This document shows positions 1-12,000 of a stretch of 64,000 bases of DNA, in pieces. The stretch is from Hypomyces perniciosus (taxonomy: Eukaryota; Ascomycota; Sordariomycetes; Hypocreales; Hypocreaceae). The stretch is from contig SPDT01000004.1 in the NCBI GenBank assembly GCA_008477525.1, positions 1,612,001 through 1,676,000 of the forward strand, in the 5' to 3' direction. Position 1 is the first letter of the stretch. Every line of letters begins with the position of its first letter. The notes beneath the pieces are model-generated. The model was not told the origin of the DNA, searched no databases, and was given only the letters and a program-made list of their open reading frames with translations. A program made the translations under genes and the position numbers.

Positions 1-372
1 TTCCACATGACCAAGGATATTTCCATGATCCCGGAATCCAACTGGGCCACTTACAAGAGGAAACTCGTTCAATTCTGCAGGTCAGAGCAGATCCGCCCCA
101 TGTCCTTCCCACAGCGGCTCTACAAAGTCATGGACATCATATACCTGCCCGAGGAGTCGCAGGCTATCCCCAATGGTGAGTGGGATAGGATGATGGCCGT
201 GGTGAGACTGTGCGCTATGGTGACAGAGGCGATGGGCCCTGAGGGAGAGAATGCAGAGGATATGGCGAATAAGTGGAGCACGTCTAAGTCGAGGGACATT
301 GCGTACTTGAGGAAGATTATGAGAAGTGTTGAGAGGGCGAATGAGATCACGCTGCCCTCTGGTGAGAACTAA
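1..372 (+). CDS. 3' end of an unrecognised protein-coding gene (partial)
   Basis: The frame is open from base 1 (Phe-His-Met...) to the TAA at 370-372, so the gene starts outside the window and the Met at 7-9 is probably internal. About 123 residues are visible. They are soluble and mixed-charge, with Trp residues, a segment ending SEQIRPMSFPQRLYK and a basic, probably helical stretch near the C-terminus (SRDIAYLRKIMRSVERANE). Base composition and codon use match the two genes that follow, and there is no RIP damage. I do not recognise the family. No membrane segment or catalytic motif is visible. GTGAGT at 174-179 could be read as a splice donor, but the frame continues sensibly through it. 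Confidence 0.6.
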   Translation, partial: FHMTKDISMIPESNWATYKRKLVQFCRSEQIRPMSFPQRLYKVMDIIYLPEESQAIPNGEWDRMMAVVRLCAMVTEAMGPEGENAEDMANKWSTSKSRDIAYLRKIMRSVERANEITLPSGEN

Positions 373-765
373 GTAGGTCGAACATGGTCAATGGGCAATA
401 AAGAGGTTGGTTGTTAGCAATCACGGAAGAATTGATAGTATTCGAGACAATAAAGGAATTTCTCGGCTTTGAATGAAGCTTCGGCAGACAGACATCATAC
501 TGATTTTGCGATCGTCGGTAATAAGGCAGATGATGGATGATGATTAAACATGCCAAGATCGTATCTCGTCTTCCCCTTCAACACTCTCACGTGACAGCGC
601 GGTTCATCTCGGGATGAAACGACGCGTTGTCGCGATCAGCAGATTAGTAATGACGACATTCACGGTCAACCTCATTGTCCATTCTTGACGAGATAAGTCA
701 TACTCGTGTAGTGTCTGTCTATATTTATTACTCTCTGGAGTCGCTTCACAAAGCGCCAATTCACT
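373..765. other. intergenic / promoter region of the DUF2461 gene
   Basis: No coding frame with support. It contains the 3' flank of the first gene and the 5' flank of the next. A TATA-like run (tatatttatta) lies at 720-730, about 40 bases before the ATG at 766, and could help set the transcription start, but this is inference from position alone. Confidence 0.4.
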
Positions 766-2213
766 ATGCCAGCCCGCAAACGTTCCGCCCCGGAGCCGGA
801 GCCAATCGGCACTCGCCGCTCTGGTCGTCTGTCCAGCACACTGCAGAAGAGCTCATATTTCGCGGATTCGGACAATGAAGTTGGAGAAGTTGAGTTACCG
901 GCGAAGAAAAAACGTGGCCGACCGGCAACAAAGAAACAACCTGCCAAGGAGGAATCTGATGGGGAGCAATATGAAGAAGAGCCTGAAGAGGAGGATTTGC
1001 CACCCAAGAAGAAGCGCGGGCGCCCGGCGAAGAAGCAACAGGTCCCTGCTAAAGAAGATTCAGATGCGGAGAAATATAAAGATGAGCCCGAGGAAGAGGA
1101 TGATGACGATGATGGAGTGCGGAAAGTTGAGATTCTCCCACTGGAAAAGATCAGAGATACTGGAGGAGTGGAGTATGAGGATCATAACATCCATCGGAAT
1201 ACGATGCTGTTCCTGGGGGACTTGAAAGCGAATAACAACAGGCCGTGGTTAAAATGTTAGTATCGTTCGCCTGAAAGCACCTTGGAGATATCGTCATGCT
1301 AACAGTCGAATAGCACATGACGGCGAATATAGAAGAGCCTTGAAGGATTGGCAATCCTTCGTCGAGACTACCACCCAGACCCTCATCGAGATCGATGAGA
1401 CCATCCCAGAACTACCAGCCAAGGATGTCATCTTCCGCATCCACCGCGACATTCGCTTCAGCAAAGACCCCACCCCATACAAGGCATGCCAACCCACCCA
1501 TTTTTCACTCCCTACACATCTAACCAGGGAACAGCCGCACTTCTCTGCCGCCTGGTCCCGAACAGGCCGCAAAGGACCCTACGCGATGTACTACATCCAC
1601 TGCGAGCCCGGAGCAAGCTTGATCGCCGGAGGGCTGTGGTACCCCGACGCGCAGTATATACAAAAACTGCGGCAGAGCATCGACGAGCGGCCACGTCGGT
1701 GGCAGCGTGCGTTCAGCGATCCGCTCTTCAGGAAGGCGTTTTTCCCAGACGTGAAAGCGAGTGCAGGGCCAGAGAAGGCTATCAAGGCATATGTGGGGAT
1801 GAATCAGGTGAACGCACTGAAGAAAAAGCCCATGGTAAGTTTGCCCCAACTTTGTAGTGATGGGGGTGGTCTGACATTATGTTAGGGGTATGAGGTTACG
1901 CATCGCGATATTGAACTTTTGAAGTTGAGGAATCATATAATCAGTGCCAAGATTGGTGATGATATTTTCTGCGGCGGTGATGCGCAGGAGAAAATCGCTG
2001 AAATTGTGAGGGGGTTATCTGGATTTGTACGTCTTTGTCCCATCGCGGTCTCCCTTGGCTGAAGCCGTGTGTGTTGTGTGCTTGAGAATGTGCTAATGAT
2101 GGTGCCAGGTTACGTTTCTGAATAGCATTGTCATGCCTGATCCGAATTTTGATGACGATGATAGTGATGATGAGGAAGAGGAGGAGGATGATGATGCTGG
2201 GGAAGATGAATAG
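766..2213 (+). CDS. DUF2461 (TIGR02453 family) protein with N-terminal AT-hooks
   Basis: Proposed exons are 766-1255, 1314-1483, 1535-1834, 1886-2026 and 2109-2213, giving 401 residues. The GT-AG introns have CTAAC or CTAAT branch sites and keep frame. The 1484-1534 intron is a GC-AG call (see findings); without it the protein is 418 residues. Residues 1-145 are a charged, disordered tail with two RGRP cores in basic context (residues 50-53 and 84-87), typical AT-hooks, so nuclear and DNA-associated is likely. The DUF2461 domain starts near residue 147 (FLGDLKANNNRPW) and includes RIHRDIRFSKDPTPYK (205-220) and FSAAWSRTGRKGPYA. The C-terminus is a long Asp/Glu run. The biochemical role of DUF2461 is not established. 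The ATG is the first in frame after the TATA-like run. The gene is convergent with the nuclease downstream. Confidence 0.9.
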
Positions 2214-2515
2214 CAGTTTTGTATCAGTGGTTTGGATGAGAAAAGTTAGGGTCATTTATGAATATTGTAAGTATTATTTTATTAGGTTTACGGTCTTGGA
2301 GACACGCTGGCTTTCTTGGGTGAAAAGAATTTATCTATTGCGTACGCATTTACTCACTCATGATCTTTTACCATTGATGACGAGGTCCGCCACACGATGT
2401 CATGGTCATCTTAGAAATGATTATGTTCATCTATTCATCATCATGTAACGAGATTATATACATGCATTCATATCCATCTCTGATCATATACATTCATCCC
2501 AATCATATACACCCA
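2214..2515. other. intergenic region between convergent genes
   Basis: It holds the 3' flanks of the DUF2461 gene (+) and the nuclease gene (-). It is moderately AT-rich with short cat/tca repeats near 2405-2520. No supported coding frame or structured RNA is seen. Confidence 0.5.
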
Positions 2516-4517
2516 TCACGCCTTGGAAGAGCACCCACAAAGGTTCAACTTCGCAATGCTAGGATCGTGATCACTGACCTGGCTCGCAAAGTTCTGCCAG
2601 GTGTTCAAGTGCAAGTGCTGATACTCCACGTCCTTGTTGATCGCAGGACTCACGTACATGTGGTCCAATGCCTGGGAGTTCATGTCGAAGAGATACGTAT
2701 AGCGCTCGACGGGATCGATGCCAGCAACTTCGTCGAGGTCCTTGAGCCCAGACTTGGACGCGAAAATGGTCATGGGCTGGACTTGGGTGAACTCGTTGAA
2801 GTCGCCAGCGACGATGATGTGAGCCTTGGGGTCCTTCTTGAGGATCTCGGCGACGAAGTTCTGCACCCAAAGTTAGCGGTACTGTTCATATTTATGGTTG
2901 AGGCGAAGTGGGGATGGCACTCACAGCGGTGATTGTAGTCTGCTGTGTTCGCTTGTCAATGCCTCCGTTAAGCGGTGGCCGGATATCTCCCTCCAGGGAG
3001 CTTGAGCCACCCTTGCTGCCAAAGTGGACGTTGACGGTGAAGAAGATCTTGCGGGTGCCCTTGGCAATCTTCCACTGGGCAACTAGGGGCTTTCGGCTAG
3101 CATCAAAGGCAGAGTTGGTAGGGTCAATACGGCCAGGGTTGTACTTCAGCTCAGGGCCGTCGAGAAGCACGTTAGCATCGAGAGCGCCGCCTTGGTTGGG
3201 CTTGTATGGTTGAATGACATCTGGTCGGTAGAAATAGGCCTGGCGGATGTTGCCTCCAGGTTGACCGCCGTCCTTACCATCTACGGGGTCGACTTGGGCA
3301 AAGTCGTAGACAACGCCGGAAAGCGCCTTGATCCTCGCAGCAAGGGTAGCGAGGGTGATGTTAGCGGAAACGACGCCGTCGTTCTTGTCGCCAGAGTTAT
3401 CCTGAACCTCCTGAAGGAAGATGAGGTCGGGATTACGCAACTTGTTGGCAATATGGTCGGCGACACGGGGCAGGTGAGCTGAGTTGGGCATCAAGTTCTC
3501 GGTATTGTAGTCAGCGACAGTGATACCAAGGCAGTTGCCACTGCTGTTAAAAGTAGCAGCCGGGAAGTCGGTAGTGGCATTCTTGAGGGAGGAGACGCGA
3601 GTGAGCGGCAGCACTCGGTAGAAGCCAAAGTCGTTGTAGACGACACCAGTGATATCGCCGAGGTAATCGCCCAGTCTAGTGTCAGTGGGGTTCTTGGAAC
3701 CATCGAGAGGAGTGCCAATGGTAATGGCCTCCGGGTTGGCATCTGTACGACATGGTTAGAAGATAAGAATGGGAATACAACGAACGCAAACACACGTACC
3801 ACCCTCAAGAATAGTCAGACCTCCATGGCCATTGAGACCAGTGACTTTCCAGTTGCCACGGACCCAGACGTCACCATACTTGTTGGGTCGGTTGAGCTGG
3901 TAGGCGTCCTTGATAGTGACGAGCTGGCCAACGAGAGACTCCCAAAAGTCGAGACCATAGGTGGTCGGATCGAGCTTCGGGTTGCTGTCGGAGACGTTGG
4001 CAACGCCATTGGGCACGCCAAAGATGCCGCCCTCATCAAGGCTCGAGAACTCCTCTGTTGGGGGCGACAGAGTGTCGACGCCAATGATGAGGGGAGTCAC
4101 TTTGTTACCCGATGACAGGACTTTGATGCCGGCAGGCTTGGTGAGCTCGGTCAGGTGGATGTACGCATTATTTGACCTGTTTTTTTTTTGGATCAGCTTT
4201 GAGCTTTGATGATTAGACGACACAAATACATACCTGTACTCAGTGACCTGCCCATTGAGGGTGATGATATCACCAACCTTGACAGACTTGCCAACCGAGC
4301 TGCCAAAGACGAAGAGACCCTCAGACGTGGCGGGGTCCTGGTCGGGCTCCGTGGACCTCAGGAAGATGCCATTGGTGCCAATGGCCGTCACCAGGCCCTC
4401 GATATCGGTGATGCTTTTGTCCTTGTAGGGCGACAGATATCTATTGCCATTGATCTCGGCAATGGAGACGGCGGCGGCGGCGCCCACAGCCGCAATGAGA
4501 GTCGCAAGAACCTTCAT
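2516..4517 (-). CDS. secreted endonuclease/exonuclease/phosphatase-family nuclease (ExeM/NucH-like)
   Basis: Exons on the minus strand are 4517-4234, 4176-3800, 3742-2925 and 2860-2516, giving 607 residues. The introns (57, 57 and 64 nt) are GT-AG with CTAAT or CTAAC branch sites. The first is in frame and stop-free, so a naive caller would translate it. Residues 1-20 form a signal peptide (MKVLATLIAAVGAAAAVSIA). An N-terminal OB-fold-like region with INGNRYLSPY follows, as in bacterial ExeM-type extracellular nucleases. The catalytic EEP domain has YNTEN (299-303), LQEVQD with the metal-binding Glu (330-335), NVHFG (458-462), GDFNEF (512-517), DHMYVS (559-564) and the closing SDHDP (589-593), so all key residues are present. 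Expected activity is metal-dependent phosphodiester cleavage of extracellular DNA or RNA, perhaps for phosphate or nucleotide scavenging; that role is inference. The tail is Cys-rich (CGC). Confidence 0.92.
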
Positions 4518-5640
4518 GGTGATTATCGTCGCCTTTCGAACTGAGCCTCTACCCTCACCATCAAGAGCGAGATAGATCTGGGGAAGAATTGGCGCTCATC
4601 AGGTATTTGTACCCTCCCGCAAGCCGGGTAATGTATGTAGTAAGTCCACACACGGGCACCCTGTGCGTCGCCAAGGTCTCACTGCGCTGGTGATTTAGCA
4701 TTTTGCTTCCATACTATCGGTCTTGGCATCCCGGGGACCTGTAGATCCATTCGTTCTTTGCACGTTTTTATCAATTGGGGCTGCCCGACTGGCAAATCAA
4801 CCCCGGAGAGAGAGTACGAGAGCTGTGCGAAGACAGCGGAGACGGCTTCGGCTATCATGCCCATTTCCGCAGGTACGACGGCTTCTTGAAGCGCTAATTG
4901 GTCCAGCTTTTCACGTGTCAGCTTTTAACTTGGCTTGGCTTGGTCGAGGCCCTGCAAAGCAAGTTTGCTCCATAAGGCATTTTTTGGCGGTTATGCGGGA
5001 AGATAACCATAATCATTGGCATAATGTCAGCTGGAGCCTATTCGGGGCGGACAAAAGACCCTGGCTAGGGCTCGGTTTCCGCTTTGGTTGACCGGCAGAC
5101 ACGGTTTTGACCTTGATAGGTAGTAGTATACGAAGTGATAACATTTGTTATGCGCATGGTTATGTTTGGGGCTGAATACCAGGTTAACAAAAGAACTTGA
5201 CATCCATGCGGTTCCGTGCCATTCCCTATCTACTGGGGTATGGTATGTATAGCTTGATTTGCTGAATCGATTGATGGATGGCTTTCGGTTTCCATTCTAA
5301 AGTCAATTGCGATGCGGACAAGGGCAGAGTGATGTGATAATACCTAGGTACTATGAATTCTTCCGGATCGATCCCCCATTCAAACAATGTGGGGGAGCAT
5401 GCGCGACATCTTGTGTAGGAGCATGTGAGAGATACCTCTATACTTGCATATTCTTCGCACCGGTTAAGTTGGCGGAGGCCTACGGAGTATTATGTACTTC
5501 GTACACTACGGTTATTATTATATCCATATATCACATAATCAGTCTCCCTAGGTGGTACTATTGGTCCAAGCGCTTCAATCATCTCAATACTAGTAAATGT
5601 ATATAGCGAGGTCGTTTATGCGATAGTTCCGGCATTACGC
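4518..5640. other. non-coding flank between the nuclease gene and the repeat block
   Basis: It contains the nuclease promoter and about 1 kb of ordinary-composition DNA. Open frames here are short and look like chance. TACGGAGTA at 5481-5489 is followed by a self-complementary GTACTTCGTAC (5494-5504). Similar short motifs are scattered in many ascomycete genomes, and I attach no function to it. Composition turns sharply AT-rich from about 5640. Confidence 0.5.
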
Positions 5641-6009
5641 TTTCTGCAGGTTTATTTTTTATTAATTTTTATTGAATTTTTCTGATTTATGGTGTAGTGT
5701 AATGTATAATTTCGGAGAAGTAAAAGATAGAGCGGGAAGAAGAAGAGACTAAGGCTTGTTTACTCCGCGCTTAATAAAAGGTAAATGAGGCTTTTGCGAA
5801 GTTGGCGCGTTTGAGGCAATAGCGTTGGTCTGTGGTGTCTCGTGGTTACGAGATGGTTCAGCGTAGTTTTAAATCTCTGGACGAGTTAGACGAGGCGGAA
5901 TATTATAAAGCAGAAGCTGCTATCGATATATATTCCTTTAGGGCTGTCAACGTAATTAATTAGACTGCCTTTAGGTTACTCGATCTGTTATTAGTAGGCT
6001 AAGATTTCG

Positions 6010-6168
6010 GTAGAATTATTATAAAGTTGTCCGGGAGTATTTAAAGTATTCCTTAAGTTCCTAAGAGTTGTATTCTTCTCTATAGTTTTTCCACTTAATT
6101 AAATACTGGCGTTCATTATTTTCCATTCTTATAGCTTTAATTTCCTCAACTTTATATTCTTCTTTAAC
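6010..6168 (-). pseudogene. chromodomain remnant of Gypsy-1
   Basis: The frame reads VKEEYKVEEIKAIRMEN, then RQYLIKWKNYREEYNS, then a stop in place of the expected Trp (TGG to TAG) and the helix with FYRNL. The aromatic cage positions Y, W and the Trp-to-stop site fit a chromodomain. In chromoviruses this C-terminal integrase domain directs insertion to heterochromatin by binding methylated histone H3. Confidence 0.8.
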
Positions 6169-7979
6169 TAATAAAACTTTAATTAAATCTATAATTAATC
6201 TATTTTCTAATTTATTTTATAATACTTTTTTAAATAGTAAAATATAAAATACCGGGTAAATTCGGATATTGTCTAGTAATATAAGTTTATAAGTAATTTC
6301 TAAAATAACCTTTTTAACTAGGTAAGGTTTAAGTTTCTTAAAATCCAATTTATCGCTTGGTTGCATTGTTTTGATATTTGCAGTCTTTTTTCCTAGCGAA
6401 TATCAGTATAGGTAAACTATATCTCCCTCTTTAAAGATTAATCCCTTTAATTTATATTTATTAGTATACTTTTTTATTCTTTCCTGTATAAAGTGAAGGT
6501 ATACCTGCATTTCTTTATATAACTGCTTTATATCTTCGGCTTTGATTTATGCTTTGTCGATATGTGGGCCTTTCTTTGGCGCTTTATATACATTTAGCGT
6601 AAAGCTATAGTTGGCGTATATAGGGCTGAGTCTGGTTGACTCTGAGATGTTGCTGTTGTAGGATATTTATGCAATTAGCAGCTTTTCTACCTAATTGTTT
6701 TAATTAAAGTTAATGTAATTTCTTAGATAGGCTTTAATAATCTAGTTAATGCATTCTGTTTAATTATCTGTCTATAGGTGGTATATAGTATTAAGCTTAT
6801 AATTTATATTTAACTGGTTTATAAATGCCTGCCAGAATTTAAACGCAAAGGTTAATCCTTGGTTAGAAATAATCTCGGCTAGAATTATATAGTTAGCTGC
6901 AATGAATTGCAAGAATATATAAGCTAGTGTTTCTGCATCTATTGCTTTTTTATATAGAAGGAAGTAAAAGTACTTAATGAATTAGTCTATGATTACTAAG
7001 ATACTATTATACTTAATCTTTGTTCCTAGTTTAATAGATAATAGTAATTTAATAATAAAGTCTAATAAGATTAACTCTTATAGTTATTCTAGTACTGGCA
7101 AGGGTTAGAGTTTACTGTATAGTTTGTGTTTTAAAGGTTTAACTGTTCTATAAGTTATATAGCGAGAAACAATATCTTGCACTACTTTTTTAAGCCTTTA
7201 AAACTTAAAGTACCTTCACACTTGTTTGCAGGTCTTGCAAATACCTTTATATCTATATACTAGGTATTAATAAACTTTTATAACTATATTTTTCTAGAGT
7301 TTATTTAAGATCCAGATCTTTCTATTTCATTATCGAGTTCTTTTTTTATTAAACTCTATATCTTCTAGGAATCTGTTATTGTTTTAGGTAATGTAGTGTT
7401 CTTTAATGCGTTGCAGTATAGCATTATCACTAGATACCTTATATATAGCTTAAAGTGCTATTTATTAATAATATCCTTTAAGGGTCTGTTTTAAGATCTG
7501 CCTAGTATGCTTGATCTTTCCCTAGTTATAATTGGCTTATCTGTTAAGTGCGTCTGCTTATCTATTCTTAGATCCTTTTTGGTGGATTAGGATATAGTCG
7601 AATTCTAAGAGATATTCCGCATAGCAGATCTATTTTCCAGAGAGTTATTAAACTATCGCGAAATACGCGATATTCTTATAGTTAATGTATACCTTAACTT
7701 TATACATTCCTTTTAACAGGTAGTATTGCTATTTTTTAAATGTAAGAATAATAGCGAGGAATTCTTTATTATATATTAGGTAATTTAATTCTGCGCTATA
7801 TAGTGCTTTAAAGTAAAAGGCAATAGGGTATAGCTTGCTGTTTTTGTCTTTCTAGCTAAGTTAAGCTTTTATAGTAAAGTTAAAAGCATTTATTTTAACT
7901 TCTATTTCCTTAGATAGGTTAAATATAATAAGTATAGGTTTTTCCGAGATAAACTGCTTAAGTCTATTAAATGTATCCT

Positions 7980-9000
7980 ATATATTTAATACTTATAAAA
8001 ACTTTTAAACCTTTTTAATAAATTTATAGAAAGTTTATGCGATATTTCTATAGCTTTTAATAAATTATTAGTAGTAGTTAATAAATTTTAAAAAGCTTTA
8101 GACTTCTTTAACTGTTATAGGTATAGGCTAGTCTTTTACTGCTTATACCTTTAATAGATCTATATGAATTTCTTTAAGGGTAATAATATACTTTAAAAAA
8201 GTGACTTTTTATATATAGAATTTACATTTCTCTAGTTCTATGAATAGTTTAATATTTTAAAGTATTTGTAATACTTTATAGATATATACCTTGTATTCTT
8301 TAAGGGTATCCGAGAAGATTAGGATATTATTTAAGTAAATAACTTTAAAGATATTAAGGTACTCCTTTAATATATTATTAATTATCTTTTGGAATATTGC
8401 AGGGGCGTTAGTAAGGCTGAAAGGTATAACTAGGTATTCGAATAAGCTATATTTGGTTTAAAAGGCGGTTATCTATTTATATCTTTCTTTAATTCGGATA
8501 AAGTTATAAGCGCCTTTAAAGTCTAGTGCTATAAACCACTTTTTCCTATATAGTTTATCCTGTAATTCTATAATTAATAGTAGTAGAGTTCTGTCTTTAA
8601 TAGTAGCTTTATTAAGCTATTGGTAGTCTATAATTAACTGTAGTTTACCTCTTTTCTTTAATATAAATATAATAAGATAGCCTGCTTCTGATAAAAAGGG
8701 TTAAATATACCCTTTAGCTAATATATTGTTTAAATAGTCGCGTAGGCTTTTAAGCTTTTTTTTATTTAAATTATAAATCTTATAGAAGGTAGTGCTTGCA
8801 TTATCTTTAAGCTTAATTATATGGTTTTATTAACTGTATTCCGGTAGCTTTATATTAAGTGTTTCCTTGAATAGCTTGTTATACTTTTGGTATTCTTTAG
8901 GGATATTCTGCAGCTGTTTTAGTAATACTGCTGTTTTAGGGCTTTTTATTTTAAGCATTTTATTAATATTATCGAATACTTTCTATAAAAAGGCAATTAT
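7980..9000 (-). pseudogene. reverse transcriptase remnant of Gypsy-1
   Basis: The minus strand carries VIYLNNILIFSDT at about 8343-8305, a Ty3/Gypsy RT active-site box in which both catalytic Asp codons became Asn by RIP. RNase H and integrase should follow at about 7.95-6.4 kb by position. I did not resolve each motif of those domains, and the limits given are approximate. Confidence 0.75.
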
Positions 9001-12000
9001 TCTTTAGATTTATTTATCTTTCCCTTTACTTTATTTAAGTCTTATTTTTAGGTAGATTGTTTTTATAATTAAATTAAAGGAAACTTTTTTAGTTCTTTTC
9101 TTTAGTATACTTAGGGGTTTTATATAAGATTTCCGCCCTGCAGCTAAAGCCTTTTTAATAATTCTAATTGCTAAGGAAGCTTTACTATTGCGTTAACGAA
9201 GCTGGCCTTTCTCCTAGTTAATATTAAGGTTATTATATTTTAATTAAAGATAACCGAGAATAATATTATACTTATCGATATTCGCTATATTGCAAGGAAC
9301 TATTCCTTTGCGTTTAGCGATTTTAAGTTTAAGATAATTAATCTTTCGCTTAACTTATCTATTATTATATATAAAGGCTTTTCCTTTTGCTTAATGAAGT
9401 TAATATAGTCTGGTTTTCTCTTTTTAAAGTAACTATAGGCGATTTACAGTTATAGGTATAATAAAATTGCCTATTGCTCCGCTATCTATTAATATATATA
9501 GCTAATATCCCTGAACTATTATCTTTAATTTAAAATATAGTAAATCTTTATTATTACTTTTATTATTTAATATTTCGAGAGATATAATTTATTAATCGTT
9601 ACCTTATAGCCTTTTTATAGGTAATATTAATTATTTCCTAATTCTTCTTTTCTTATATAAATTTTATAGTTAATTAGGGTTCCTTAAAGTAAATGCTACT
9701 TTTTCCTATTATAAATAGTTCCTTTATAGGTAATGAAGTTAAATTAGTTTCTATGCAGCTCTTTTATAATTTAATTAATCTCTCTGTCCTTTAAGGTAGG
9801 TTTATACCCTATATACTTCTATATTCACTATTTTTAAAGTTTTTTTTATAGGTAGGTAATGCATTTATCCTTTTAATAGTATATATAATCTAGCAATAAG
9901 TATAGGGTATTGTTAGCTTATTGCAAGTGCTAATCCTGTAACTTGCTTCGCTTATATATAATATACCTTAAGCTATTGCACTTTAAATAGTATTATTGAT
10001 TACACTTAAACCTTTTATTATAGTAGAAGTGCTATTCTATTAATTTCTCCTAGCAGTAGTTATAGTATCCTTTAGACTTGTATCCTTTAAATCTTTATAG
10101 CTAACGATATTCTTTTAGGGTTTTAGTATCTGGTTCGATAATAATAATTTTAAGGTCTTAATACTGTATAGTTATAGTCTATTCTTTAAAAGCATTATAA
10201 CCCTATACCTGTTTTATAAGGTAGAATAGGATTTTAATCGGGAATGCATTATACTTTACTTTCTTTTAAAAGTATACTATATACTTATATATAATATAAG
10301 TGACCTAGGATATAGCGTAGTGCTCTTTATAAGTGGGGTTATTTGTGGCGTAGTCTTTTTATATATGGAAATATATGGGTTCCTTATATATAGCTAGAGT
10401 AACTGGGATGGCTTTAACGGCTATCTTGTTATTAGCTCTGTTTTGCGTATAGAGCTGTCTGTATAGGCGTAGGTTTGACCTGTTTTATTGCATATCTGTA
10501 GTAACTCTTTTAATTAGGTTTAGGTAGTATTTATTTAATTTATCTTTAAAATTACTGTTTATAGGTAATATGTTTTCTGGTTTTAAAGGTATAGCACTAT
10601 ATGGTAATAGTCTATATTATAAAGGGTTATTTTTATTTTTATTATTAGAGTTACTGCTGCTAGTCTGTCTTTTATTGCCTGCAGTAATTTAATTAAAATA
10701 TCGGTAGTCGATTATAGCGACTATTTATTTGTTTAGGATATTATTATCCTTATCTGGCTTTATATAGCTAAAGTTTAGGTTTTGTTCCGTTAAACTGTCT
10801 AGGTGTAGTGAATACCTGTGCGCTCTATTTTTTCTAAAAATATCTCTAAAAGTCGAGGATCCAGGTCTTAACCGGTATCCCCTTTAGTTTATTATAGATA
10901 TCTTTCTAGGTTATTTCAGGTACTATCCGCTTCTGTCTTTACTGGATTTATAAATGAGGCAGCTATTATTGTAATATATAGTCTAGTTAAGTGATATATA
11001 ATCAGTAATCTTTAAGACTATATTAACTTTTTATCTAGGTTCTAGCGCTGGCTTTTAGGGTTTATTAGTTCTCGGCTTTCGCGGAGCTTTATAGTCCCTC
11101 GCAAAGTGTCCTGGCTTATTACAGTTATAGTAGATAGCCTTTGCTTTTCCCTTCTAGATAGCATCTAGATTTATTTAACTAGGTCTTTTATTATTAGAGC
11201 TGGCGATGTATTCTTATCGCTTCTTGCCTTAGTTCGTATATCCTCAATATTTGTGAATTTATCTAGATTACTGTTATCTTTTTTTTATATTTAAATAAAG
11301 TTTATAAAATAAGTTATCTGTATTTATATATTTCTTAATAAACTTAGTAATGCCTTTATTGCGGGAGAACTTATAGGCTTCCCTTTTAACTTCTAGCTTA
11401 AATTTATTATAAAAGTGTTTAATAAAAGTAAAGTTTCCTTATTTAACTTTAAAAGCGTAGTTCTTAAAGTATACAGTATAGTTAAAGTATTTTCCTTTTT
11501 AGACTAAATTTATAAGTTTGTTTTCTGTAGTGCGTTTTTTATTAATATTATTAAAGATATTCTTTAGTTTTTCTTTAAACTAATTATAGCTGGCGAATAT
11601 AAGCTGTATCTGCTTATCGGCTTTGCTTTTATTATTAAAGAAATCCTTTTAAGTAGGTTTAAACCACTTTAAGGTATTCCTTTTAAGTTATTTAGCGGCT
11701 AAAAGGACTTTATTAGTCTTTATACTGAGACTGGTTAAAAAGTAGGTGAAATAGTTATATAGTTAAGTGAGGAATAGTTAAAGCGCTATAGTGCTTCCGT
11801 TAAAATGCTTAAGGGGTTATATTTTAAGTAATTCCCTTAAGTCCTTTAAAGGTCAGTTCCCTTTATAATTTGGCATAAAGTTCAGGTTAGGTGCAGGCGG
11901 CGCTTAATTCTGTAAGTCTATAATAGTCGCTTACTGTTAGTGAATTATTTAGTTAAGCCTAGCATTTTCAGCAACTAAGTATTAATAGCGTTGCTCCTAT

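Noticed and set aside
3491..3808. Open frames overlapping the nuclease gene on both strands
   Set aside because: They are shadows in other frames; the spliced nuclease frame carries all catalytic motifs.
4723..5091. 122-codon open frame on the plus strand upstream of the nuclease
   Set aside because: No recognisable domain, and it lies in the divergent promoter region of the nuclease. Most likely chance.
5481..5504. TACGGAGTA and GTACTTCGTAC as a regulatory site or transposon end
   Set aside because: No inverted partner or duplication is found nearby, and similar short motifs are widespread in ascomycetes.
5307..5606. 99-codon open frame just before the repeat block
   Set aside because: Composition and residues look random, with no motif and no intron or UTR context.
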